A stretch of 12,549 bases of DNA from JAUYIV01 sp040882645 (GCA_040882645.1 JBBEAX010000088.1:1-12549); one strand, 5' to 3'; shown: positions 1-6,595, counted from the stretch's first letter. The notes: generated by a model not told the origin, from the letters alone. Translations and numbers: made by a program.

Positions 1-611
1 GGATCGAACTTCCACGTCCAGCCATGGGGGGTCTCCTTCAGCGAGTGCCTGGCGACATGGTCGAGCACCCATGGCTCGGGGTCGGGCTGTGGGGGGATCA
101 GGTGGAAGTGCCCCAAGGCGATCTCCAACTCCGGATAGATTCCCGGCGATCGGAAGGCGCGGCCCCGGGTTCCCTCCTCCGATTCTGGGTCGGGACGCCG
201 CACGGGGGAGTCGACGATGACGGCCCCAGCGAGTTCCTCGCCGTATGTGGCTGCGGTCTGGATGGTCACGAGGCCGCCGAGCGAGTGGCCGATGACGACC
301 GGCGGCCCCGGGAACCCCGCCGCCTTTGCCACCGATACGACCTCCTTTGCCCAGATGTCGTGGGAGTACCGCTCGCGCCACCCGCTCTCGCCGTGGCCGC
401 TGAGGTCGATCGCCGCCACGTGGTAGTGGGAGGTGAAGAGCGGGGCGAGATGAGCCCACCATTCGGCGTGGGCCGCACCTCCGTGCACGAACACGAGCCC
501 GGGGTGCCCGACATCTCCCCATTCCACGAAATGTACGGAGGCGCCTTCGACGTCGACCCGCCGATCCCGGCGCGCGGCCTTCAGCGCCCTGGTGAACCAC
601 TCCGGGGTCAT
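1..611 (-). CDS. Alpha/beta hydrolase, 3' end cut by window edge
   Basis: The visible 203 codons read from ATG at 611 to the left edge and lack a stop, so the C-terminus is outside the window. The protein starts MTPEWFTRALKAARRDRRVD and has the alpha/beta-hydrolase pattern: an oxyanion HGG at residues 43-45, DLSGHGESG at 69-77, and the nucleophile elbow GHSLGG at 108-113 with Ser110 as predicted nucleophile. An acidic residue follows in VIVDSP (131-136). The catalytic His would lie in the missing part. The substrate cannot be predicted; esterases, lipases and haloperoxidase-like enzymes share this layout. The start codon overlaps the stop of the upstream MBL-fold gene as ATGA, so the two are probably translationally coupled and form one operon driven from 1421-1426. 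No signal peptide is visible, so it is probably cytoplasmic. Family is confident; specific function is unknown. Confidence 0.88.
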   Translation of the reverse strand, partial: MTPEWFTRALKAARRDRRVDVEGASVHFVEWGDVGHPGLVFVHGGAAHAEWWAHLAPLFTSHYHVAAIDLSGHGESGWRERYSHDIWAKEVVSVAKAAGFPGPPVVIGHSLGGLVTIQTAATYGEELAGAVIVDSPVRRPDPESEEGTRGRAFRSPGIYPELEIALGHFHLIPPQPDPEPWVLDHVARHSLKETPHGWTWKFD

Positions 612-1414
612 GGTCCGGCCTCGAGATGCCCCCAAGCCCGGGTGAAAGCGTCTGCAAGGACCCTCACCGGATAGGGTCCCCCTCGGCCCGCCGCCGCCTT
701 CGGCGTCAAGCCCTCCGCGTGATACTGGCGGGCGAGCGAGGCGACCTCGGCCAACTCGGCCTGCTGGGTGTTCACGAATGCCGCGTCGACCACCGCCCCA
801 TGACCCGGCACCACCACTCCACCCGACGCGGCGGCGAGGGCGGCGGTGGTCCCCGGCCATTCGAGGGGATACGAATCGTTGAATGAAGGAGGGGCACCCT
901 CCTCGATCAGATCACCGGCGAACACCACTCCGGCGTCCTGAACGAACACGGCAGTGTCGTTGTCGGTGTGGCCTCGGCCCAGGTGACGCAGCACCACCTC
1001 GCGCCCGCCGAACGAGACCTGGGACCCGGTGGTGAAGGTGAAGGTGGGCGGCCTGATCACGACCTCTTCGAATTCGGCCGCGTGTTCAGGTGCCATCGCG
1101 ACGACCGAGCGACGCATCGCCTCACCGTGCTCTTGCAGGGCTTCGGCGCATCGAGCGTGTCCCCAGATCGCCGACCCCTCGAACACCGCGTTGCCGAATG
1201 CGTGATCCCAATGGTGGTGGGTGTTGATCACCCATCGGACCGGGAGCCCGAATGCATCGAGGGAGCGGTGCAGGTCTCTGCCCTGGCGATGGCTGGCGCG
1301 GGTGTCGATCAGCAGGATGCCGCCGGGGCAGATGACCGCCCCGATGTTGAGGTCGAGTGATCGATGACGGCGGACGTGGACTCCGTCGCCGACCTCGGTC
1401 CACTGGTCTGTCAT
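608..1414 (-). CDS. MBL-fold (metallo-beta-lactamase superfamily) metallohydrolase
   Basis: This 268-residue protein has the full metal-binding set of the superfamily: INTHHHWDH with H66, H68, D70 and H71; then H149 (GRGHTDND), D168 (FAGDLIEEG) and H205 (VPGHGAVVD). It should bind two metal ions, usually zinc, and hydrolyse an ester, thioester or lactam-type bond. The HxHxDH site and the GHT, GDL and PGHG spacing resemble the broad cyclase/quinoprotein-relay-like subgroup, which includes SoxH-like and lactonase-like enzymes, so the substrate is open. There is no signal peptide; a true secreted beta-lactamase is therefore unlikely. The start ATG at 1414 is preceded by TACCCT with a 6-nt gap, consistent with a leaderless transcript. 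The stop overlaps the start of the alpha/beta hydrolase by 4 nt, suggesting the two hydrolases act in one route, which is inference. Confidence 0.9.
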   Translation of the reverse strand: MTDQWTEVGDGVHVRRHRSLDLNIGAVICPGGILLIDTRASHRQGRDLHRSLDAFGLPVRWVINTHHHWDHAFGNAVFEGSAIWGHARCAEALQEHGEAMRRSVVAMAPEHAAEFEEVVIRPPTFTFTTGSQVSFGGREVVLRHLGRGHTDNDTAVFVQDAGVVFAGDLIEEGAPPSFNDSYPLEWPGTTAALAAASGGVVVPGHGAVVDAAFVNTQQAELAEVASLARQYHAEGLTPKAAAGRGGPYPVRVLADAFTRAWGHLEAGP

Positions 1415-1420
1415 GTCGGA

Positions 1421-1426
1421 AGGGTA
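1421..1426 (-). promoter_or_regulatory. -10 box of MBL hydrolase promoter, leaderless
   Basis: On the minus strand TACCCT ends 6 nt before the ATG at 1414. This matches the actinobacterial TAnnnT -10 element, and transcription would start at or next to the A of the ATG. No Shine-Dalgarno sequence fits in this gap. No clear -35 is visible; two TTGCCCG units lie at 1439-1452 on the plus strand, near where it would be. Confidence 0.5.
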
Positions 1427-1456
1427 AGCCTGCCGTTGTTGCCCGTTGCCCGGAGG

Positions 1457-1487
1457 GAGTCAAGAGTCAAGAGCCAAGAACCAAGAA
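1457..1487. repeat. Heptamer tandem array A (GAGYCAA type)
   Basis: Successive 7-nt units are GAGTCAA, GAGTCAA, GAGCCAA, GAACCAA, then a partial GAA. The drift by single substitutions with the period kept suggests an old, decaying tandem repeat. It lies 30 bp upstream of the MBL-hydrolase -10 box, in the divergent region shared with the WS/DGAT gene. Two further heptamers, TTGCCCG twice at 1439-1452, sit between it and that -10. Confidence 0.85.
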
Positions 1488-1510
1488 CGCGTCGGGGGCC
1501 TCGGACGCGT
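1487..1510. repeat. Inverted repeat between heptamer arrays A and B
   Basis: ACGCGTC at 1487-1493 is mirrored by GACGCGT at 1504-1510 across a 10-nt spacer. With one bulged base it extends to AAG/CTT on the outside. It lies almost exactly between the two divergent promoters and between the two heptamer arrays. It could be an operator or a hairpin; the sequence alone does not decide. Confidence 0.55.
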
Positions 1511-1511
1511 C

Positions 1512-1539
1512 TTGCCAATTGCCAATTGCCAATCGCCAG
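1512..1539. repeat. Heptamer tandem array B (TTGCCAA)
   Basis: Three perfect TTGCCAA units at 1512-1532 are followed by a degenerate TCGCCAG at 1533-1539. The array ends 33 bp before the WS/DGAT -10 box. Its unit differs by one base from the TTGCGAA phase of array F near 6523. Confidence 0.9.
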
Positions 1540-1572
1540 CCAGATCCCGGCGGTTGAATCCCTCACCCCATC

Positions 1573-1578
1573 TACGCT
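1573..1578 (+). promoter_or_regulatory. -10 box of WS/DGAT promoter, leaderless
   Basis: TACGCT ends 7 nt before the GTG at 1586, matching TAnnnT with the transcript starting at the start codon. TTGAAT at 1554-1559 might act as a -35, but the 13-nt spacer is short, so that part is weak. Confidence 0.5.
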
Positions 1579-1585
1579 TTCCCGC

Positions 1586-3004
1586 GTGACCCATTACGAG
1601 CGGCTCTCGTTTCTCGACAACACCTTCCTGGCGATGGAGGGGCCGTCGAATCCGATGCATGTCGGGGGGACGCTCGTCTTCGAGGGCGGCGGTTTCGGGC
1701 TGCCGGGGGGTGGAGTCGACATCGATGCTGTCCGCGGCTTCATTGAGAACAAGCTGCAGTATGTCCCGCGCTACCGACAGCGGCTCCAGTGGATTCCGAT
1801 CGAGCGGCACCCGGTATGGGTGGATGACGACCACTTCGACTCGACCTATCACATCAGGCACATCGCCCTGCCGCATCCCGGCACGGAAGCGCAGTTGCGG
1901 ATGACGGCAGGGCGGATCCTCAGCCAGCGACTCGACCGCGCCAGACCGATGTGGGAGGTGTGGGTGGTCGAGGGCCTCGAGAACGGCGGTTTCGCCCTGG
2001 TGACGAAGGTCCACCACTGCATGATCGACGGCATCGGGGGGGTCGACCTCATGAAGGTCCTGCTCACGCCCTTCCCGACAGAGGAGATCGGGGAGCCCGA
2101 CGTTTTCGAGCCCCGGCCGGCGCCCACCCCTTCTCAACTGTTCGCCGACGAGGCCATTCGGCGTTTGGTCGCCCCGATCGCCGCCGCCCAGAGCGCCAAG
2201 CGGTTCGTCGACGAGACCAAGGAGTTGGGCAAGGATCTGCAGCATCGATTCCTGGCGATCCGCCAGTCGGCGGCCTCCGGATGGTTCACCCGCGCCTCGG
2301 CGACTCCTCTGAATGCGAAGATCGGCCCCAACCGGCGGATTGCCTTTCTGGAGACCCCGCTCGATCAGCTGAAGGCGATAAAGAAGGGTCTTGGAGGCAC
2401 GGTCAACGACGGGGTGATCGCCGCCACCGCCGGCGCGGTGCGGGCCTTTCTGACAGAGGATCGCGCTGTCGATGTCGACGGGATCGACTTTCGCGCCATG
2501 GTCCCGGTCTCCACCCGGCGGGGCGCGTCGGCCGCTGGGCTTGGCAACCAGGTGACCATGTGGCTGCTCCATCTGCCAATCGCCGAACCGGACCCTGTAA
2601 AGCGGCTGAAGGCGGTGAGCGCGATGACGATCGACCGCAAGCGGTCAGACCACGCGCTCGGCGCCGCCTTGATGACCCAGAGTGCCGCCTTCACCCCTTC
2701 GACGATCCTCTCGGTGGCGGCGCGAGTGGTGGCGGCCACGGCTCGACCCTTCAACATGACGATCACCAATGTTCCCGGCCCCCAGGTGCCGCTGTTCCTC
2801 TTGTCGGCTCGCCTCACCCGGATCCACCCAATGGTCCCGCTCTGGGTCAACCACGGGCTCGGAGTGGCGCTCTTCTCTTATCAGGGGAAACTCAATTGGG
2901 GCATCGTCGGCGATTGGGATCTCGTGCCTGATCTGGACCGGTTCGTCCAGCGGATCGTGGAATCACTCGACGAACTCGAAGCGGCGGCACAGTCGGCCGA
3001 GTGA
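1586..3004 (+). CDS. Wax ester synthase/diacylglycerol acyltransferase (WS/DGAT family)
   Basis: This 472-residue protein catalyses the last acyl-CoA-dependent step of triacylglycerol or wax ester formation in the WS/DGAT family, usually at the inner face of the membrane and on lipid bodies. The catalytic motif HHxxxDG is present as HHCMIDG at residues 143-149. Other family landmarks are the N-terminal ERLSFLDNTFLAME, PLN at 241-243, VNDGVIA with N274-D275, and TNVPGP at 394-399. The length matches the family. The frame is open further upstream to 1364, but those codons would translate the intergenic heptamers; GTG at 1586 gives the typical family N-terminus and sits 7 nt after a TACGCT -10 box. 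It diverges from the MBL-hydrolase operon and converges on the beta-propeller gene. WS versus DGAT preference cannot be read from sequence. Confidence 0.93.
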   Translation: MTHYERLSFLDNTFLAMEGPSNPMHVGGTLVFEGGGFGLPGGGVDIDAVRGFIENKLQYVPRYRQRLQWIPIERHPVWVDDDHFDSTYHIRHIALPHPGTEAQLRMTAGRILSQRLDRARPMWEVWVVEGLENGGFALVTKVHHCMIDGIGGVDLMKVLLTPFPTEEIGEPDVFEPRPAPTPSQLFADEAIRRLVAPIAAAQSAKRFVDETKELGKDLQHRFLAIRQSAASGWFTRASATPLNAKIGPNRRIAFLETPLDQLKAIKKGLGGTVNDGVIAATAGAVRAFLTEDRAVDVDGIDFRAMVPVSTRRGASAAGLGNQVTMWLLHLPIAEPDPVKRLKAVSAMTIDRKRSDHALGAALMTQSAAFTPSTILSVAARVVAATARPFNMTITNVPGPQVPLFLLSARLTRIHPMVPLWVNHGLGVALFSYQGKLNWGIVGDWDLVPDLDRFVQRIVESLDELEAAAQSAE

Positions 3005-3018
3005 CGCATGGATGCGTC
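3003..3018. terminator. Small dyad between convergent genes
   Basis: GACGCAT at 3003-3009 and ATGCGTC at 3012-3018 form a short palindrome that starts inside the WS/DGAT stop codon. There is no T-run after it, and only 35 bp separate the two convergent stops. It may help end transcription, but the case is weak. Confidence 0.3.
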
Positions 3019-3039
3019 GCCCAGTCAGTGACGATCGGC

Positions 3040-4542
3040 CTACCAGGACTTGTCGCCGATCGCCCAGATCCAGCCCTCGAGGGTTCCGACGACGATGATC
3101 CCGTCTTCGCTGATCGCCGGCGAGGAGAGGATCGGGTGCCCGGCTTCACTTTCTTCACAGAAGTCGTCGTTGAACCCGGCAGGGAAGGTGCCGCCCGGCT
3201 GGCTCACCACACTCCCGAGGTAGACACTCCAGATTTCCTCTCGACCGGCGAGGCTGACGGCGTACAGGCCGCCGTCGTCGCGAGGCATGATCACCTGGTC
3301 TCCGGCGATCAACGGCGATGGCCAGTGGGGCAGGCAGTACGAGCCGACCTCTGCACTCCACCGCGTCTGGCCGGTCAGCAGGTCGAGGGCCACCAGCGAG
3401 TCCGAGTAGGCCTCGCCGAACACCACCAGTTCTCCGGTGACCGCCACCGACGATCTGATGTTCGCCCAGTCACCCGTCTTGATGCCGGCTACGTCCACCG
3501 CCTGCCACACGATGTCTCCCGTGGCGCGGTCGAGGGCCACTACCGCCGGCTCGGCGTACACGTCGAGTCTGACAAGAGTCACGATGAGCAAATCGCCGGC
3601 GACCGTGGGCGCGGCGAAGATCCGCGTCTGTTCCGCGCTCTGGCCCCGGGCGGCCACTTGCTCCCGCCACAATTCTTCGCCCGCAAAGTTGAAGGCAGCC
3701 ACCTCGTTGTTCTCGCCCGCCACGAAGATGCGCTCGCCATCGGAGGAGGCCCCGCCCCGGATGGCGCCGTCCACCGTGTTCTGCCACTGCTCGATCCCCG
3801 AGTGGATGTCGTAGGCGGTCAGTTGGCCGAGTCCGTCGCCGACGATGGCCATGCCCCCCACCGTGAGCGGATTGCTGTATACGGGGGTCTCCAGGTCGTT
3901 GGTCCAGGCCCGGCTGCCGTCCCGGGCATCGAAGCCCCACACCCGTCCCTCGTCTCCTGTCGCCACGACGATGCCGTCGAGGTAGCCGATGCCGTTCACG
4001 TCGAGTTCGGCCTGGAAGTACCAGTTCTGCTTGCCCGTCCTCAGGTCGAGCGAGTAGATGGCATCGCGGCGATCGGCGACGAACTGCACCACCCCGGCGC
4101 TGCTCACGTAGATCGAGTTGCCGACGATGATCGGATTGTTGAGCCAGCCCTGGATCCCGACCTCTGTCTTCCACAGCACGCGTGGCTCCGTGATCACCCG
4201 GGTCGGGGCGGCGCAACCGGTTCTTCCCGGCCCGCCCTGGAAGGTCGTCCATTCCTCGGCCGTCTCGAGGCACTCGAACGAGGCGTCTCCCGCGAACTCG
4301 CCGGCGTCGCCTCCGGCCGGCAGCAGCAGGGTGGGGACGGTCTCGTCTTCCATGGTGATGATCGCCGCGGCGTCGGCATCCGCCTCCCTGAAACCGAACC
4401 ACCAAAGGGAAACGCCGAGGATGGCGACCGCCAGGCCGGGAAGCAGGATCCGGGAGATGGCAGTTCTTCCTTCGAAGCCGACGAATTCGCGGCGCTTGCC
4501 GCGTCGATCGAAGAAGCTGACGTATTCGTGCCGGCGAGCCAT
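3040..4542 (-). CDS. Membrane-anchored PQQ-like beta-propeller protein
   Basis: The 500-residue protein has a basic N-terminus (MARRHEYVSFFDRRGKRR), one hydrophobic segment at about residues 30-50, then a long outer domain, so it is probably a type II-like single-pass protein facing outward. The outer domain repeats the PQQ-propeller blade signature, a short hydrophobic strand then D-x-x-T/S-G-x-x-x-W: YSLDLRTGKQNW, GFDARDGSRAW, AYDIHSGIEQW, ALDRATGDIVW and ALDLLTGQTRW, with weaker blades, seven to eight in all. Four cysteines (91, 110, 403, 462) could form disulfides outside the cell. No quinoprotein catalytic or cofactor residues are evident, so a binding or scaffolding role similar to BamB-type propellers is more likely than dehydrogenase activity. 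ATG at 4542 is chosen because AGGA lies 6 nt upstream; the frame is open to 4587, but that would precede the -10 at 4564-4569. Confidence 0.85.
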   Translation of the reverse strand: MARRHEYVSFFDRRGKRREFVGFEGRTAISRILLPGLAVAILGVSLWWFGFREADADAAAIITMEDETVPTLLLPAGGDAGEFAGDASFECLETAEEWTTFQGGPGRTGCAAPTRVITEPRVLWKTEVGIQGWLNNPIIVGNSIYVSSAGVVQFVADRRDAIYSLDLRTGKQNWYFQAELDVNGIGYLDGIVVATGDEGRVWGFDARDGSRAWTNDLETPVYSNPLTVGGMAIVGDGLGQLTAYDIHSGIEQWQNTVDGAIRGGASSDGERIFVAGENNEVAAFNFAGEELWREQVAARGQSAEQTRIFAAPTVAGDLLIVTLVRLDVYAEPAVVALDRATGDIVWQAVDVAGIKTGDWANIRSSVAVTGELVVFGEAYSDSLVALDLLTGQTRWSAEVGSYCLPHWPSPLIAGDQVIMPRDDGGLYAVSLAGREEIWSVYLGSVVSQPGGTFPAGFNDDFCEESEAGHPILSSPAISEDGIIVVGTLEGWIWAIGDKSW

Positions 4543-4563
4543 GTGGTGTCCTGGGTCGAGCCG

Positions 4564-4569
4564 AGCGTA
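4564..4569 (-). promoter_or_regulatory. -10 box of beta-propeller gene
   Basis: TACGCT on the minus strand is the same hexamer as at 1573. Here 21 nt separate it from the ATG at 4542, leaving a leader of about 15 nt that contains AGGA 6 nt before the start. This gene therefore seems to have a short leader with a Shine-Dalgarno sequence, unlike its leaderless neighbours. Confidence 0.45.
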
Positions 4570-4593
4570 GGCGGAAAGTGGAAACAAGCGGAT

Positions 4594-4621
4594 AGCCGAC
4601 GGCCAACAGCCAACAGCCCAT
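4594..4621. repeat. Heptamer tandem array C (AGCCAAC)
   Basis: Units AGCCGAC, GGCCAAC, AGCCAAC and AGCCCAT repeat with a 7-nt period. GCCGAC at 4595-4600 and GTCGGC at 4623-4628 form a dyad that brackets the array. It starts 24 bp upstream of the beta-propeller -10 box. On the upstream side two GYGGAAA units (4571-4584) have the same period. Confidence 0.75.
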
Positions 4622-4633
4622 AGTCGGCCTCTC

Positions 4634-4661
4634 TGGCCGTGGGCCGTGGGCCGTGGGCCCT
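4634..4661. repeat. Heptamer tandem array D (GGGCCGT)
   Basis: Units TGGCCGT, GGGCCGT, GGGCCGT and GGGCCCT repeat with a 7-nt period and end 2 bp before the polX -10 box, so the array fills the place where a -35 and spacer would be. Arrays C and D are partly complementary (about 16 of 20 positions pair over the best stretch), so they form an imperfect inverted pair. Confidence 0.85.
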
Positions 4662-4663
4662 CT

Positions 4664-4669
4664 TATCCT
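4664..4669 (+). promoter_or_regulatory. -10 box of polX promoter, leaderless
   Basis: TATCCT ends 6 nt before the GTG at 4676. This fits a leaderless transcript and supports that GTG over in-frame upstream codons that fall inside array D. Confidence 0.5.
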
Positions 4670-4675
4670 TCGCTG

Positions 4676-6448
4676 GTGGTTTCCAACGCCGAGATTGCTC
4701 GTCAGCTCTACGAATTGGCGCGGCTGGCAACTCTTGCCGAAGGGTCCAGCAATGCCTTTCGGGTTCGGGCGTACGAGACGGCGGCTCGCACCATCGAAGG
4801 GCATCCCGAAGCCGTGGCCGAGATGACTGGGCCTCAACTCACCGCACTGCGCGGCGTGGGCAAGAGCACGGCCGAGAAGATCCGCGAACTGGTCGAGAAG
4901 GGCTCGATAGCAAGGCTCGAGGAGCTGCGGGCAATGTTCCCCGCTGGCTTCGTGGCGCTCACCAGGGTTCCCGGCATCGGGCCGAAAACGGCCGTGCGTC
5001 TACGCGACGAACTGGGAATCTCAAGTGTCGAGGAACTGCGGGCGGCGATCGATCGACATGAACTGCGCGACATGCCGGGCATGGGAGAGAAGACCGAGGA
5101 GAACATCCGCAACTCGATCGAGCGCCTCGGTGTCGGCGGGAAGGAGAACCGGACCCCGATCATTGAGGCGATAGGTGTCGCCCGCGAAGTCTGTGAGGCG
5201 CTCCTCGGAGTGCCGGGGGTGCGGTCCGCCGAGCCGATGGGGAGCCTTCGTCGATTCCGCGACACCATCGGCGACATCGACATCATCGCGGTGACCAAGG
5301 GTGATCCGGAGGAGGTGATGCAGCGGTTTGTTGGGCTGGCCATTGTGCAGGAGGTGGTCGGGTACGGGGCCCGCAAGTCGGCCATCATCGGGAGGCAGGG
5401 TATGCAGATCGACCTTCGGGTCATGGAGCCCGCCCAATTGGGGTCCGCGTCCGTGTACTTCACGGGCTCGAAGGCCCACAACATTCGGTTGAGGCAGATG
5501 GCCCTCGACCAGGGCTGGACGCTGAACGAGTACGCCCTCTCAGAGATCGACACTGGAAAGGTCGTTGCCTCGAAGACCGAGGAGGACGTGTACGCCGCTC
5601 TCGGTCTGCCGTGGATCCCGCCCGAGATCCGCGAAGACGACGGCGAGATCGAGGCCGCGCTCGACGACTTGCTTCCTAAGTTCGCCACGGAGACGGACTT
5701 GAAGGGTGACCTGCACGTTCACACCGACCTCAGTGGCGACGGTCACGTGTCGCTCGACGAGGTGATCGCCGCGGTCGCCGAACGCGGTTACCGGTATGTC
5801 GCCATCACCGACCACGCCGAGGACCTCACGATCAACGGCGCCACTCGCGACCAGCTCCTTGATCAGCGTCGGGCGATCGGACGGCTTCGCCGCCGCTACC
5901 CCGACCTGGCGATCCTCCAGGGACTCGAACTAAACATCGGCGCTGGCGGCACCATCGACTACGACCCGGAATTCCTGTCTGGTTTCGACTTCGGCGTGGC
6001 GAGCGTCCACAGCCAGTTCCGTCTTCCCCCGGAGAAGCAGACCGCCCGGGTGGTCGCCGCGATGCGCAACCCGGCGGTGAACGTCATCGGACACCTCACG
6101 GGCCGGCGGATCGGGAAGCGGCCGGGCATCGACCTCGACATCGACGCGGTACTGGCGGTGGCTGCCGAGACCGGCTGCGCGCTCGAGATCAACTGCCACC
6201 TCGACCGCCTCGACGCCCCGTCCGAAGTCCTTCGTCGGGCCATCGAGCATCCGGAGGTGGTGTTCGCCATCAGCACCGACACCCACCGCCTCCACGAACT
6301 GGAGAACACGGTGAACGGCCTCAGCCTTGCCCGCCGGGGCTGGGTCGACCGCAGCCGGGTGGTGAACACCTGGCCCCAGAAGAAGTTCCTGGCATGGGCC
6401 GCGAAGAAGCGCAATTCGCAATTCGCAATTCGCGATTCGAAGGAGTGA
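4676..6448 (+). CDS. polX: DNA polymerase/3'-5' exonuclease PolX
   Basis: This 590-residue family X polymerase carries helix-hairpin-helix segments near residues 57-66 (LRGVGKSTAE), 97-105 (RVPGIGPKT) and 132-140 (DMPGMGEKT). The polymerase site follows: GSLRR at 189-193, metal ligands D200 and D202 in GDIDI, and D246 in QIDLRV. The C-terminal PHP domain has DLHVHTD (H347, H349), ITDHAE (D379, H380), E418 in GLELN, H445, H473, and STDTH with D535 and H537. Both gap-filling synthesis and metal-dependent 3'-5' exonuclease are expected, as in bacterial base-excision repair PolX. The length is near the usual 570-580 plus a short tail. The tail from about residue 579 (NSQFAIRDSKE) is encoded by a heptamer array and is probably not functional. 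GTG at 4676 follows a TATCCT box by 6 nt; an open frame to 4646 is rejected because it reads repeats. Confidence 0.95.
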   Translation: MVSNAEIARQLYELARLATLAEGSSNAFRVRAYETAARTIEGHPEAVAEMTGPQLTALRGVGKSTAEKIRELVEKGSIARLEELRAMFPAGFVALTRVPGIGPKTAVRLRDELGISSVEELRAAIDRHELRDMPGMGEKTEENIRNSIERLGVGGKENRTPIIEAIGVAREVCEALLGVPGVRSAEPMGSLRRFRDTIGDIDIIAVTKGDPEEVMQRFVGLAIVQEVVGYGARKSAIIGRQGMQIDLRVMEPAQLGSASVYFTGSKAHNIRLRQMALDQGWTLNEYALSEIDTGKVVASKTEEDVYAALGLPWIPPEIREDDGEIEAALDDLLPKFATETDLKGDLHVHTDLSGDGHVSLDEVIAAVAERGYRYVAITDHAEDLTINGATRDQLLDQRRAIGRLRRRYPDLAILQGLELNIGAGGTIDYDPEFLSGFDFGVASVHSQFRLPPEKQTARVVAAMRNPAVNVIGHLTGRRIGKRPGIDLDIDAVLAVAAETGCALEINCHLDRLDAPSEVLRRAIEHPEVVFAISTDTHRLHELENTVNGLSLARRGWVDRSRVVNTWPQKKFLAWAAKKRNSQFAIRDSKE

Positions 6449-6551
6449 GCAAGGCCAGGCGAGCGCGATCGCCTGCCCGGAGCAAACGTCCATCGGTAGC
6501 GATTGGCCCCACCGGTTCTGTCGAATTGCGAATTGCGAATTGCGAATTGCG
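6410..6551. repeat. 31-bp near-perfect inverted repeat from arrays E and F
   Basis: Positions 6410-6440 pair with 6521-6551; the only non-Watson-Crick pair is G6434 with T6527, which in RNA is a G-U pair. The 80-nt loop holds the polX stop codon and a nested hairpin, CAGGCGA at 6456-6462 with TCGCCTG at 6469-6475. In the polX mRNA this would form a very stable long stem and could act as a 3' stabiliser or help termination; in DNA it could extrude a cruciform. No target-site duplication or transposase was seen. Confidence 0.85.
6411..6438. repeat. Heptamer tandem array E (GCAATTC), inside polX 3' end
   Basis: Three perfect GCAATTC units (6411-6431) and a fourth GCGATTC (6432-6438) repeat with a 7-nt period. 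The array is inside the last codons of polX, before the stop at 6446-6448. Three units make 21 nt and thus seven codons, so the frame is maintained. Its unit is the reverse complement of array F. Confidence 0.95.
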
Positions 6552-6554
6552 AAT
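6523..6554. repeat. Heptamer tandem array F (GAATTGC)
   Basis: Four perfect GAATTGC units (6523-6550) and a partial GAAT repeat with a 7-nt period. The array ends 27 bp before the -10 box of the NYN-LOTUS gene and is the reverse complement of array E. Confidence 0.95.
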
Positions 6555-6581
6555 CATCCGGGTTCGCCCAACGCGTCCGCC

Positions 6582-6587
6582 TACTCT
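6582..6587 (+). promoter_or_regulatory. -10 box of NYN-LOTUS gene, leaderless
   Basis: TACTCT ends 8 nt before the ATG at 6596. There is no purine-rich ribosome-binding sequence in the gap, so a leaderless or near-leaderless transcript is likely. Confidence 0.5.
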
Positions 6588-6595
6588 GAGACCAG

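Noticed and set aside
24..674. Plus-strand open frame of 216 codons at the left edge
   Set aside because: It lies opposite the alpha/beta hydrolase, whose GHSLGG elbow and HGG motif are unmistakable on the minus strand.
1457..1539. CRISPR array
   Set aside because: The repeat unit is 7 nt, with no unique spacers between copies and no cas genes.
1364..1585. N-terminal extension of WS/DGAT
   Set aside because: The added codons would translate heptamer arrays A and B and overlap the MBL hydrolase; the family N-terminus begins at GTG 1586 just after a -10 box.
1460..2572. Minus-strand open frame of 370 codons opposite WS/DGAT
   Set aside because: It overlaps the HHxxxDG gene in antisense and begins and ends in no regulatory context; its composition is typical of a shadow frame.
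3001..4623. Plus-strand open frame of 540 codons opposite the beta-propeller gene
   Set aside because: It is antisense to a protein with clear propeller blades and a membrane anchor; its own translation has no recognisable domain and looks like a GC-rich shadow frame.
6410..6551. Classical MITE or insertion sequence
   Set aside because: There is an inverted repeat but no target-site duplication, no transposase and no second copy in the window.
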